From an uncultured Verrucomicrobiales bacterium (GTDB taxonomy: Bacteria; Verrucomicrobiota; Verrucomicrobiia; Verrucomicrobiales; DEV007): 48,975 nt of DNA. Under the pieces are notes generated by a model that made no database searches, was not told the origin of the DNA, and saw nothing but the letters and a program-made list of their open reading frames with translations. The position numbers and the translations under genes were made by a program. Below, one piece after another: positions 15,039 to 24,500 of the stretch. Numbering within the stretch: the first letter of the stretch is position 1; every line of letters starts with the position of its first letter. The stretch lies in NCBI GenBank assembly GCA_938082635.1, contig CALLLI010000082.1, positions 1 to 48,975 of the forward strand. The letters run 5' to 3'.

Positions 15039-15675
15039 GGTCCAGAACCTGAGCGCACGCGCCGGCGGTTTTGAGATCACGGACATCTCGTTCGAGATCC
15101 CCACGGGCAATTACGGCGTGCTCATGGGCAAGACAGGTAGCGGAAAGACGACCCTGATGGAAGCCGTGTGCGGATTGAAGACCGTCACCGCAGGGACCAT
15201 TCTGCTAGACAACCATGATGTGACTAACCTCCGCCCAGGTGAACGCGGCATCGGGTTCGTGCCACAAGACAGAGTTCTATTCGCTAACATGACAGTAAGA
15301 CGACACTTAGCGTTCGGCCCAACCATTCAAGGATGGTCAAAGGATGCCATTGAAGAACGCGTGGAAGAACTCGCCGCCGCCTTACAGATCACCCCGCTGC
15401 TCGATCGCAAACCCCACGGCCTCAGCGGAGGCGAAGGCCAGCGTGTCTCCCTTGGCCGGGCACTAGCGGCTCGCCCCGAAGTCCTCTGCCTTGACGAACC
15501 CTTCAGCGCCCTCGATGAAGACACTCAGATCGAGATCGGCGAGGTTGTGAAACAACTTCAAGAATCGCAAGGCATCACCATTCTCCACATCACCCACAAC
15601 AGATCGGAAGCAGAGCGACTGGCAGACGTACGCTATGAGATAGTGAATGGAATTATCGGCGCCGTTCTTGATTAG
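15031..15675 (+). CDS. Molybdate/tungstate-type ABC transporter ATPase (ModC-like, no TOBE domain)
   Basis: The ATG at 15031 overlaps the permease stop by 8 bases and begins MLEVQNLSARAGGF, the normal ATPase start. The 214 residues contain Walker A GKTGSGKTT, the Q-loop VPQD, signature LSGGEGQRVSLGRAL, Walker B VLCLDEPFSALDE and the H-loop ITHN. The protein ends shortly after the H-loop, so the C-terminal TOBE/Mop oxyanion-sensing domain of classical ModC is absent. It would energise the double-ModA/ModB importer. It is the last gene of the eight-gene operon; only a weak 5-bp hairpin follows. Confidence 0.87.
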   Translation: MLEVQNLSARAGGFEITDISFEIPTGNYGVLMGKTGSGKTTLMEAVCGLKTVTAGTILLDNHDVTNLRPGERGIGFVPQDRVLFANMTVRRHLAFGPTIQGWSKDAIEERVEELAAALQITPLLDRKPHGLSGGEGQRVSLGRALAARPEVLCLDEPFSALDEDTQIEIGEVVKQLQESQGITILHITHNRSEAERLADVRYEIVNGIIGAVLD

Positions 15676-15690
15676 AGCGACAATATTGAG

Positions 15691-15867
15691 TTAACCGAGC
15701 CCCCAAGCTCGACGACACGGTGTCTCTAAAAATGAGCCTCGCACAAAGGCAGCAGAGCCCCCTTTTGTACGGCCTCCGTTTGCCAGCCTCTGAATGTCGT
15801 TCTTAACAAGCTCTGCACCGAAATTAATGAGAAATCCTGCTAGCAATCCAATATCTTGATCGTGATT
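15691..15867 (-). pseudogene. Possible C-terminal remnant of a GxxExxY/PD-(D/E)XK nuclease-like protein
   Basis: The minus strand between a TGA (15868-15870) and TAA (15691-15693) encodes 'DIGLLAGFLINFGAELVKNDIQRLANGG' plus an unrelated tail. The 'G-L-L-x-x-F-L-I-N-F-G-A-x-L-x-K-x-x-I-x-R' pattern matches the C-terminus I recall for GxxExxY proteins. There is no start codon and no catalytic part, so it would be a scar of a lost gene. The match is short and could be chance. Confidence 0.3.
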
Positions 15868-15873
15868 TCAAAC

Positions 15874-17256
15874 TTACACCAAGATCTCCTTCACGACCCG
15901 TCCATAGACATCGGTGAGGCGGTAGTCTCGACCGGCATGACGGTAGGTGAGCCGTTCGTGATTGAGGCCTAACTGATGTAGAATCGTCGCGTGAAGATCG
16001 TGCATGTGGATCTTTCCCGAGATGGGGAGGAAACCGAAGTCGTCGGTGGCGCCATAGGTGAGCCCAGGTTTGATGCCGCCGCCTGCTAGGATGGTGCAGA
16101 AACTTTCCTGCTGATGTTCGCGACCATGCTTCTCGATGGGCGAGGTCCCTGAAAGGTCCTGACTCCAAGGACTGCGACCAAATTCACCGGTCCAAAGGAC
16201 GAGAGTGTCGTCTAACATGCCGCGATTCTTGAGGTCTTTGATCAAGCCAGCAACTGGTTTGTCCGATCCATCACAGGATCTTGGCAGCGCGGTGCGGATA
16301 TCCCCGTGATGATCCCAGCCGTCAAAGGTGACCTGCACGAAACGAACCCCTGCCTCGCTGAGGCGGCGAGCGAGAAGGCAGGCTTTGCCATTGCGATCCG
16401 TGGCTCCTTCACCGATGCCATAGAGCTCCTGAGTCGGTTTGGATTCGTTGGAAATATCGACGAGCTCTGGGGCACTGACTTGCATTCGATAGGCCATTTC
16501 AAACGCGCTGATCAACCCTTCCATCTGCGGCTCGGTTTGATAGCGGTCTAACAGACGGCGATTCATGCCCTGGAGAAACTGCAGCCGTGCGCGCTGCGCG
16601 TTGGTGTCGCCTTGGGTGTCTGTGAGGTACTGAATGGCGGATGTCTTGTCGTCCTTGGGCACGGTTAGTGGCGTGCCTTGGTAGGCTGCAGGCAGGAAGC
16701 CGGCACCATAGGTGCGGACATCTGCTGGCGGATGAATGGTGATGTAGCCCGGGAGATCTTCATTCTCAGAGCCCAGCCCATAACCAATCCAGGAGCCCAT
16801 GGTGGGTCGTGCCTCGGCAATCGCCCCAGTGTGCAATTGCATGGTGGCTGTGGGATGGGACTTGCTGTCTGCATGCATGGCGCGCAGGAGGCAGAGATCA
16901 TCAGCGACCGTTGCCATGTGCGGCAGAAGATCGGAGATCATCATGCCGCTCTCGCCACGTGGCCGGACGGGTGCGCCTGGCGCCAGTGCCAGGAATTGAT
17001 CGACACCAGTTCGCAGCAGATGATCATTGATCGGTGGCGTGACTTTCTCGCCGTGCTTGCGCTGAATGTAAGGCTTGGGATCGAAGAGGTCGGGCTGTGA
17101 TGGGCCGCCCGCCATGAAGAGGAAGATCACACGCTTCGCCTTGGCTGGAAAGTGAATGACTGACGATGGCAAAGCTGTGGCCTGAGCCAGGCTGTGGAAA
17201 GCGAGGCCTCCGAAGCCGCAGGCGGCGTTCTGAAGGAAGTGGCGTCGGTTGATCAT
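15874..17256 (-). CDS. DUF1501 exported protein
   Basis: I placed the start at ATG 17256 because it gives a Tat signal (MINRRHFLQNAACGFGGLAF); the longer frame has an unrelated basic extension. The 460-residue product shows the DUF1501 hallmarks: 'KRVIFLFMAGGPSQPDLFDPKP', 'LCLLRAMHAD', 'HPTATMQLHTG', 'FVQVTFDGWDHHG', 'TLVLWTGEFGRSPW' and 'GREHQQESFCTILAGGGI'. The fold is sulfatase/alkaline-phosphatase-like, but the substrate is unknown. In Planctomycetes and Verrucomicrobia it is nearly always encoded with a PSD1 cytochrome protein, and that gene lies 19 bases upstream here. Confidence 0.9.
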   Translation of the reverse strand: MINRRHFLQNAACGFGGLAFHSLAQATALPSSVIHFPAKAKRVIFLFMAGGPSQPDLFDPKPYIQRKHGEKVTPPINDHLLRTGVDQFLALAPGAPVRPRGESGMMISDLLPHMATVADDLCLLRAMHADSKSHPTATMQLHTGAIAEARPTMGSWIGYGLGSENEDLPGYITIHPPADVRTYGAGFLPAAYQGTPLTVPKDDKTSAIQYLTDTQGDTNAQRARLQFLQGMNRRLLDRYQTEPQMEGLISAFEMAYRMQVSAPELVDISNESKPTQELYGIGEGATDRNGKACLLARRLSEAGVRFVQVTFDGWDHHGDIRTALPRSCDGSDKPVAGLIKDLKNRGMLDDTLVLWTGEFGRSPWSQDLSGTSPIEKHGREHQQESFCTILAGGGIKPGLTYGATDDFGFLPISGKIHMHDLHATILHQLGLNHERLTYRHAGRDYRLTDVYGRVVKEILV

Positions 17257-17275
17257 CGTGGGGTGCTGGTTAGGG

Positions 17276-19714
17276 TCACAGTCGCATGAGGAATTCGTTA
17301 GAGGCCAAGAGCGCGTGACACAGTTGGATCCAATTGAAATCATCGGTCCCCAAGAAGTGAAGTGTCTTCTCCTGTTCCTCGTCACTGATAGGACGCCCAT
17401 AGGCGAGGAGCCACAATTGCTGGATACGCACGGTGGTGTTGTTAGATATCACTGCCAAGCGATCGGCCAATTCAGAGGCACGTTGCTTCAGTTCGTCACT
17501 GTTCATGAGGAACAGGGCTTGTGTGGGCACGGCGGTGATCGCGCGTTGGCCGGTCATGGAGGCAGGTTGCGTGAAATCAAAGAGATTGCGCACATTAGCA
17601 GGACCAGGTTGCGGGCCGTAACGCATGATCGGGAGGTAGAGCGTGCGTTGTTGTTTCTGACCCGGGTGGTAAGTTCCCAAGCTGAACCCAGGTGGATTGA
17701 CGTTCTTGGGATCGAGACCGTTGAGATTCTCCATGTATTCCAGGGCAAGCGCAGGACCTCCCGACGAGTGTTGCAGTTTTCCGGAGACCGCAAAGTGGGA
17801 GTCGCGGATTGACTCGGCATCGAGACGTTGCGGGTTCATACGCCAATGGAGACGATTGTCCGGGTCGAAGGCGGCCGCACGAGAACCGTATGAGCCGCTC
17901 ATGCGGTAGGCGCGGCTGAGCACCAGATCCCTGATGAGCTTTTTCTGCGACCATCCGTTGCCAACAAAGCGCTCGGCGAGGTGATCGAGCAAGGCGGGAT
18001 GTGAGGGCGTTTCGCCACGGAGTCCAAAGTAGTCTACCGAACGGACAAGGCCTTCGCCGAAGAGCTTCTGCCAGATGCGGTTGATAGTGACACGCGCGGT
18101 CAAGGGGTTCTCACGGCTGGCGATCCAGTTGGCCAATTCGAGACGACCGCTTTGCTCGACTGGAATCTTGTTAGGAGGCGAGTAGGACGCGACTTGAAGA
18201 AAGCCACGCGGCACTTCTTTGCCAAGAGCATGAGGATTGCCCCGAATGGTGATGTACATGTCGCTTGGGGCCGCGACGTCACTGACCGCAATAGCTTGGG
18301 GAATGGATGGGGCGACGTATTCCGCATGTTCAATCCGACGATTAAGATCGCGGATCTTAGCATCGTGCTGTTTGCGTTCTTCGCTGCCGGGCTTCAAGGC
18401 CTCGGCCAACTTACGAGACGCTTCACGTTGTTCTTTCCAAGCAGCGATCTGAGCGTTGTGCTTGTTCGTTAAACCGGCGCGCGTAGATTGTTGAGCTTCA
18501 GTCTCCGGAAGGTCACGCGTGCGCACCATGCTCCAGACTCCACGGTTGATCTTGTAAGTGGAGTCGGTGCTTTGGAAGATGCCTGCGAGCGCGTAGTAGT
18601 CTTCGACTGGAATGGGGTCGAATTTATGATCATGACAGCGTGCACAGCCTAAGGTCAGGCCTAGAAAGGCCGTACCAACCTTGCTCACCTGTTGATCTGT
18701 GACGTCCACGCGCATTTGGTCTTTGTCAGAATTGGCGATGTCAATGTCCCCGAGAAGGAGAAATCCGGTGGCAATGATCGCGGCTGCGCGCTCTGCGACG
18801 GTGCCACCTGGAATGAGGTCCCCGGCGATCTGTTCTCTCACAAAGCGGTCGAATGCTTTGTCGGCATTGAACGCATCGACTAAGTAATCGCGGTAACGCC
18901 AGCCATCCGCAGCCGCGACGCTGTTCGCAGTGCCGACTTGATCGGCGTAACCGGTGAGGTCGAGCCAATGACGGGCCCAACGTTCGCCAAAGGCGCGAGA
19001 ACTGAGAAGTCTGTCAGTGACCTTGGCGAAGGCCTCCTCTGAGTCGTCAGCGATGAAGGCATGGACTTCTTCCGGTGTCGGTGGCAGACCGGTGAGGTCG
19101 AGGGTAGCGCGCCGCAACCAAGTGTGCCGATCGGTGTCTGGTGCCGGGTGAAGATTGTCCTGCTCCAATCGTGCGAGCAAGAAGTGATCAGCCTCATCAA
19201 GAGGCCAACTGGTATCTTTCACAGAAGGAAGGACCGTATTCTGAACGGGCTGAAAGGCCCAATGCTTGCGCCCTGCCTCGATGTCGATCCCTTTCTTGAC
19301 GACGCCGACGTCCGCTTGCCTTGGATCGGGAGCGCCCATGGAAACCCACTGCTCCAAAAGGCTAATCTCTGACTCTGACAGTTTCCCTGTGGGTGGCATT
19401 TGCGTGTCCACATTACCGTAACGCACGGCATCGATCAGCAAGCTATTGTTGGGTTGTTTAGGGATGATGGCAGGGCCGGAATCACCACCGCGCGCCCAAC
19501 CGCTGCGAGCATCTAACACAAGACCACCTTTGGCCTTACCTGATTCATGGCTATGACATTCGTAGCATCGCTGCTCAAGAATGGGGACGATTGCTGTCTT
19601 GAAGAAGCTTGCTGCCGCCGGGGCTGCTGTCGCCGCGAAGAGCGCCCCCCCGTGCGCGACCAAGATCACACCTGTTATTGCCCATCGCAGTGCTGCCGTG
19701 CTAGTTCTCTTCAT
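17276..19714 (-). CDS. PSCyt1-PSCyt2(DUF1549)-PSD1(DUF1553) cytochrome fusion
   Basis: The 812-residue exported protein has a signal peptide, then a c-type heme site CYECH (C50, C53, H54) in a PSCyt1 domain ('MPPTGKLSESEISLLEQWV'). The DUF1549 region follows ('LRRATLDLTGLPPTPEEVHAF', 'HWLDLTGYAD', 'LGLTLGCARCHDHKFDPIP'). The DUF1553 region ends the protein ('NRIWQKLFGEGLVRSVDYFG', 'HPALLDHLAERF', 'PTQALFLMNS'). A Lys/Glu-rich helical insert separates the last two. The exact reaction is unknown; the proteins are thought to be surface redox or carbohydrate-processing components. It is the first gene of a two-gene operon with DUF1501. Confidence 0.9.
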   Translation of the reverse strand: MKRTSTAALRWAITGVILVAHGGALFAATAAPAAASFFKTAIVPILEQRCYECHSHESGKAKGGLVLDARSGWARGGDSGPAIIPKQPNNSLLIDAVRYGNVDTQMPPTGKLSESEISLLEQWVSMGAPDPRQADVGVVKKGIDIEAGRKHWAFQPVQNTVLPSVKDTSWPLDEADHFLLARLEQDNLHPAPDTDRHTWLRRATLDLTGLPPTPEEVHAFIADDSEEAFAKVTDRLLSSRAFGERWARHWLDLTGYADQVGTANSVAAADGWRYRDYLVDAFNADKAFDRFVREQIAGDLIPGGTVAERAAAIIATGFLLLGDIDIANSDKDQMRVDVTDQQVSKVGTAFLGLTLGCARCHDHKFDPIPVEDYYALAGIFQSTDSTYKINRGVWSMVRTRDLPETEAQQSTRAGLTNKHNAQIAAWKEQREASRKLAEALKPGSEERKQHDAKIRDLNRRIEHAEYVAPSIPQAIAVSDVAAPSDMYITIRGNPHALGKEVPRGFLQVASYSPPNKIPVEQSGRLELANWIASRENPLTARVTINRIWQKLFGEGLVRSVDYFGLRGETPSHPALLDHLAERFVGNGWSQKKLIRDLVLSRAYRMSGSYGSRAAAFDPDNRLHWRMNPQRLDAESIRDSHFAVSGKLQHSSGGPALALEYMENLNGLDPKNVNPPGFSLGTYHPGQKQQRTLYLPIMRYGPQPGPANVRNLFDFTQPASMTGQRAITAVPTQALFLMNSDELKQRASELADRLAVISNNTTVRIQQLWLLAYGRPISDEEQEKTLHFLGTDDFNWIQLCHALLASNEFLMRL

Positions 19715-19864
19715 GCCATCTCTTCTGGCCCCGGAATATCAAACGCGGCTTGGCAAAGCAATCAGATTCCTAATGTAGCCCTTGCGCTCCGCGCGAGGAA
19801 AACGGGCCAGAGCGTGACGACAACAGCGTGTAAACGACTAAAACGACGACGTTGTGTAATGAAC

Positions 19865-20263
19865 TTACTCGCCCTTCTGAAAACCGGCCTTTCTAGGATT
19901 CTCAGCAAGGTAGGCTCGCGAACGCTCAAATTGGGCCTCATGCCTCGCCAAGTGATCAAAGGCATCCTGCTGCCAGAAGCGTCCGGCCTGGCCAAGCCGT
20001 TTGTTGATTTGTCTCGCGGTGAAATGTTTCCAAGAGTCGCACTGCTTCAGAAGGCCTTCCTGATCTGAGAAGGAAGCGAGCAAATGGACGTGATTCGGCA
20101 TGATGACGAAGTCATGCATGAAACGCCTACGGACCGAGAACAGAATACGGGCGGCTAGCAATTTCTCCTAAAAACGAGCATGGTTTACAAGAGAGAACGG
20201 AGCAACTCCATCATGGAAATCCTCCACATCTTTGGCATCATGGTAGAGCGCGACGTGACTACT
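19865..20263 (-). pseudogene. REP-associated tyrosine (Y1/HUH) transposase, N-terminally truncated
   Basis: The minus strand encodes the HUH core 'DFVIMPNHVHLLASF' and downstream 'SWKHFTARQINKRLG', 'GRFWQQDAFDHLARHEAQFERSRAYLAENPRKAG', containing the catalytic Tyr region of REP-associated (RAYT) transposases. Upstream in the same frame an amber codon (20168-20170) interrupts 'FSLVNHARF-stop-EKLLAARILFSV', and the frame is closed at 20264. The N-terminal ~90 residues expected for the family are absent because the vWA gene ends at 20259. An intact 98-residue product from TTG 20161 is possible but lacks the first strand. REP-like palindromes in this window fit the family's role. Confidence 0.75.
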
Positions 20264-21356
20264 TCAACGCATCTCGCCCTGTGAGCACTCTGCCATCCGC
20301 CCGCACGATCGAGAACTCACCGCCATTCTTTTTAGCAAGGCCATAGAGATGCTCGGCCGCCTTGGGCTCCATCATTGCCGTGGTAAAGATCTTCGTCTTC
20401 ACCTTGCCGCGCCGGTTCAGCCGAGTGACGAGCTTGACTTCTGCTTCAGCATCGCGAACCGCGCCATCGGTCATAAAATAGACAATGTCCGGTTTTGGCT
20501 CCATGCTCAGCGCCATTCGAAGAGGCTGGCGCCAGCTTGTTCCGAATGATTTCTTAACGGCTTCCACGTGTTGGATGGTCCGGCTAACATTGCTTGGGTT
20601 TGTCGAACTCCATGACTCCACCGGCAGTGGTTCTTTGCCATCACCAAACTCAAAACCACCCGCTGATCCTGTGGGACTCTTCCAAACAAGTTTCTTCCCT
20701 CGCTGCCCACTCACAATCACTTCACCACGTCCTTTGCTTTCAATCTTCTGATGGGCGAACCACACTGGACCAGAAAAGAAGATCACCTGATACTGGCTGC
20801 CTGGCCGTAGTCCTTTCAAAGAGCGAATCAATTCCGTTTTCATCAGTGCAAGCTGCTCATTGGTCATGGACGCTGAGACATCGACGGCGAAGGCCACGCG
20901 GTCGCCGTCCGCCTTGTTTCCGAAAAAGGTCATGCCGCCACCTGGACCTCCCATTCCAAGCCCCTGACCAAACCCGATTCCTTCTCCAAAACCGACACCC
21001 AACAGAGCATCGTCCAAGGTGGTCTCCACGACAGGCACGGCAATCGGTGACGACACCAAGGCCGCAACGACCTTCGCCGCAGAAGAGCTCGGACGAGAAG
21101 GACGATCTGGCTGTTGCCACGTGGTGATCGTCTTCTTCTGAAGAACTTGAGCCATCTCTGCCCTTGGAGCCGACACAATAAGATCCGGCTCCGGCGGTGT
21201 CAGCTGAGGTAAAACTATGAAGGCGAGAACGCTCACTAACAGAACATGAACGAGAACAGCAACCAACAGCCCGGCCAGTGTTTGTTGCCGTTTCGACGCC
21301 TGCAAGATGGCCGCCATTTCTTCTTGGCGCGCGTTGGGATGCTCGATCTCACTCAT
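20259..21356 (-). CDS. von Willebrand factor A domain membrane protein
   Basis: The 365-residue protein has a cytoplasmic N-terminus, one transmembrane helix (about residues 28-50, TLAGLLVAVLVHVLLVSVLAFIVL), a Pro/Ser-rich linker and a Gly-rich stretch (GVGFGEGIGFGQGLGMGGPGGG). A vWA domain follows with the MIDAS motif DVSASM (D159, S161, S163). The Thr and Asp partners likely sit in 'GTSWRQPLR' and 'YFMTDGAVRDAEAE'. The layout, with a TonB-like N-terminal anchor and extracytoplasmic vWA domain, suggests a periplasmic adhesion or complex-assembly factor. Its stop codon overlaps the transposase remnant. It is divergent from the 1416-residue fusion gene. Confidence 0.8.
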   Translation of the reverse strand: MSEIEHPNARQEEMAAILQASKRQQTLAGLLVAVLVHVLLVSVLAFIVLPQLTPPEPDLIVSAPRAEMAQVLQKKTITTWQQPDRPSRPSSSAAKVVAALVSSPIAVPVVETTLDDALLGVGFGEGIGFGQGLGMGGPGGGMTFFGNKADGDRVAFAVDVSASMTNEQLALMKTELIRSLKGLRPGSQYQVIFFSGPVWFAHQKIESKGRGEVIVSGQRGKKLVWKSPTGSAGGFEFGDGKEPLPVESWSSTNPSNVSRTIQHVEAVKKSFGTSWRQPLRMALSMEPKPDIVYFMTDGAVRDAEAEVKLVTRLNRRGKVKTKIFTTAMMEPKAAEHLYGLAKKNGGEFSIVRADGRVLTGRDALK

Positions 21357-21515
21357 AGGTAGTTTCGCCCGTCAGATACAGCGCACTTCGTAGGGTGAGC
21401 ATAGGTGGCCGATCCGGGATTGGTCAATCCGCCATCCAACGTCCAATCCCAATCACTGCGCAGGAACCGTGCTTCAGCTTTGACGTGTCAGGCGTCCACT
21501 TAGTAGTCTCCGAGC

Positions 21516-24500
21516 ATGCATCGATTTGCCATTGCCCTTCTCGCGCTGACACACGTCGCTCTCGGCGCAGCTGAATTGGAATTGAAGAAAGGCGAGCACA
21601 TTGCCATCCTTGGAGGCGGCTTCGCTGATCGCATGCAGCATTCCGGCTATTTCGAGGCCTTTCTGAACCAAGCTCATGCCGAGCACGATCTGGTCATTCG
21701 CAACCTCGCTGCCGCTGGCGACGAAGTCACGACTTGGCATCGCTCGCAAGACTTCGGGTCCCAAGACGAATGGCTCAAACGCGTCGAGGCCGACGTCATC
21801 CTCGCCTTCTGGGGATTCAACGAATCGTTCCAAGGAGCGGATCGCCTCGCTAAGTTTAAAGACGATCTTTCCAAATGGATCGATGGTAAACGCAGCCAAA
21901 CCTTTGGCAAAGCCGCGCCACGCATCGCGCTCTTCTCCCCGCCCGCAGCCGAAGACACCGGCAACTCCGATCTACCTTCCGCTGCCCCGCTCAATGCCAA
22001 TCTAGCACTTTACGCCAAAGCTATTCAAGAGGTGGCCACAGAGAAAAACCTGCCGTTCGTGGATCTCTATCAACACAGTCTCCGGACTTACGAACAAACG
22101 GACACCCAACTCACGGTCAACGGCCTCCATCTCATCGATGATGGCTACAGCGCGCTCTCTGGCTCACTCGTCAACGATCTCTGCCAATCAACAATCGCGT
22201 TGCTAGACCGAAGACTTGTTGAGGCCGTGCAAGAGAAGAACGCGCGCTGGTTCAGCCGCTACCGCACCGTGGACGGCTACAATGTCTACGGCGGGCGTTC
22301 CAAAAACGTCTACTCAGGCCTCTCAAATTTCAAGGTCATGCAGGAGGAAATGCGTCAGCGAGATGCCCAAGCCGCCAACCGCGATGCTAGAATATGGGCC
22401 ATCGCTAGAGGCAAGGATCTCACCGTGACTGACGACGACCTCCCCGCCGTCACGGAAACACCCACCAATCTACCGGAACACCGCATCGCCCCCTACCCCG
22501 ATCCTCAGGAAGCCATTTCCAAGATGAAGATCCATTCCGGCATGGAAGTGAATCTCTTCGCCAGCGAGAAGGACTTCCCAGAGCTCGCCAATCCCGTGCA
22601 AATGGCCTGGGACACCAAAAATCGCCTCTGGGTCGCCGCTTGGCCTACCTATCCGGCCGCCACGCCTACCGATACCGTTCTCGATAAATTGCTCGTCTTC
22701 GAAGACACCGATTGGGATGGCAAGGCCGACAAGATGACAACGTTCGCCGATGGACTCAACAGCCCCACTGGTTTCCAATTCTACAAAGACGGTGTGCTAA
22801 TCATGCAATCGCCCGACCTCCTTTGGTTGCGAGACACGGATGGCGATGGCCGAGCAGATTGGAGTCAACGCATGCTCAACGGCATCGATTCGGCCGACAC
22901 GCACCATACCACCAACGCCATGGCTTACGATCCCGGCGGCGGCATCTACCTTTCCGACGGCGTCTTTCACCGCACTCAGGTCGAAACGGCTGAAGGTCCC
23001 AAGCGCAACACAGACGGCTCTATCTATCGCTACAACCCACGGACCGGTGAATTCGATTGGTTCATGGCCCATGGCTTCGCCAACCCGCACGGCAAGGCCT
23101 TCGACCGCTGGGGAAATAGCTTCATCACGGATGCCACCGGCAATGTGAACTACTACGGCGATGCCGCTAGCGGACACACCACCAATGGACGCAAACATGC
23201 GAGACTCAAAGAATTCTGGAAACGCCCCTCTCGTCCGTGTCCCGCCACCGAGATTCTCTCAAGCGCTCATTTCCCCGAGGAGTTCCAAGGCAATTTCCTC
23301 AATGCCAACGTCATCAGTTTCCAAGGGATCTTCCGAGTTGGCGTCACCTACGAAGGCTCGGGCCCGGAAGGCGAAACACTGGAGCATCTCGTGTCCACCG
23401 ATCCCAAGGACAACCAGCATTTCCGCCCCATCTGCATGTCGAACGGTCCTGACGGCGCTCTCTATTTCTGCGACTGGACCCAAACCATCATCGGTCACTT
23501 ACAGCACCACATCCGCGACCCCAATCGCGATCACCAGCATGGCCGTATCTACCGCATCACTTACAAAGGCCGCGACCTCGCCACGCCACCGGAGATCAGC
23601 GGCGAGCCTATCAATAAACTGCTAGACCTTCTCGCAAGCCCCGTCAATGGCACCAGACTCCTAGCCAAGATCGAGCTCGATACGCGCCCCTCAGAGAATG
23701 TCATCGCAGCCGTGGCCGACCGCTTAAAACGCCCAAGCTTGTCTGAGCATGAAAAGACGGAACTCCTCTGGGTCCACCAATGGCACAACGTGGTCAACGA
23801 GGCTCTTCTCGGCGCCATGTTAGCCTCACCGAAACACGAAGCCCGTGCCGCCGCTGGCCGCGTCCTTTGTTACTGGCGTGATCGTGTCAGCGATCCCTTA
23901 GGCAAACTTCGCTCTCTCTGCACCGACGCCAACCCGCGTGTTCGCCTCGAAGGCATCCGCATGGCCAGTTTCTACAAGGGTGAGGAAGCCATCCCAGCGA
24001 CCAATGCCGCTCTCGCGTCCCTAGCACACCCCACCGACGACTACCTCGAGTACATCCTCAAAGAAACGATGCAACAACTCGAGACCTGGTGGCGCCCTGC
24101 CCTCGTCGATGGCAAGATCGCCGCCGACAATCCCGCTGGAGCCACCTACCTCCTCACCACAGTCAACAATCGCGAACTCCTCGCCATGCCGCGCATCCCT
24201 GCCGTGCTCAACGCCTGGCTCACCCGCCCTGGCATTCCCGAACTCAAGCGTCTCGACGCTCTCGCCGAGCTCACCAAGGCCAGCGGCAACACCAGCGCCG
24301 AACTCCTTCTAGATTCTCTTTCTAGCAATCATCCAGACATTGCCACAGCCGATCTTGGTCGACTCCTTACGCGTCAACCCGCAGCCGATCTGAAGCCTTT
24401 GCGTGATCGGTTGGCAAAGCTTGGCAATACTCCCGCGGCACTCGCCTCCATGATGATCGCCGATGGCAATATCGACGCGCTCTGGACACCCGCTCTGGCA

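Noticed and set aside
17249-17812. Plus-strand open frame of 187 codons opposite the PSD1 gene
   Set aside because: It is antisense to well-supported PSD1/DUF1501 coding sequence and has no recognisable domain.
20168-20170. Amber codon in the transposase remnant read as pyrrolysine
   Set aside because: The gene is also truncated at its N-terminus, and nothing suggests a pyrrolysine system. Decay is the simpler reading.
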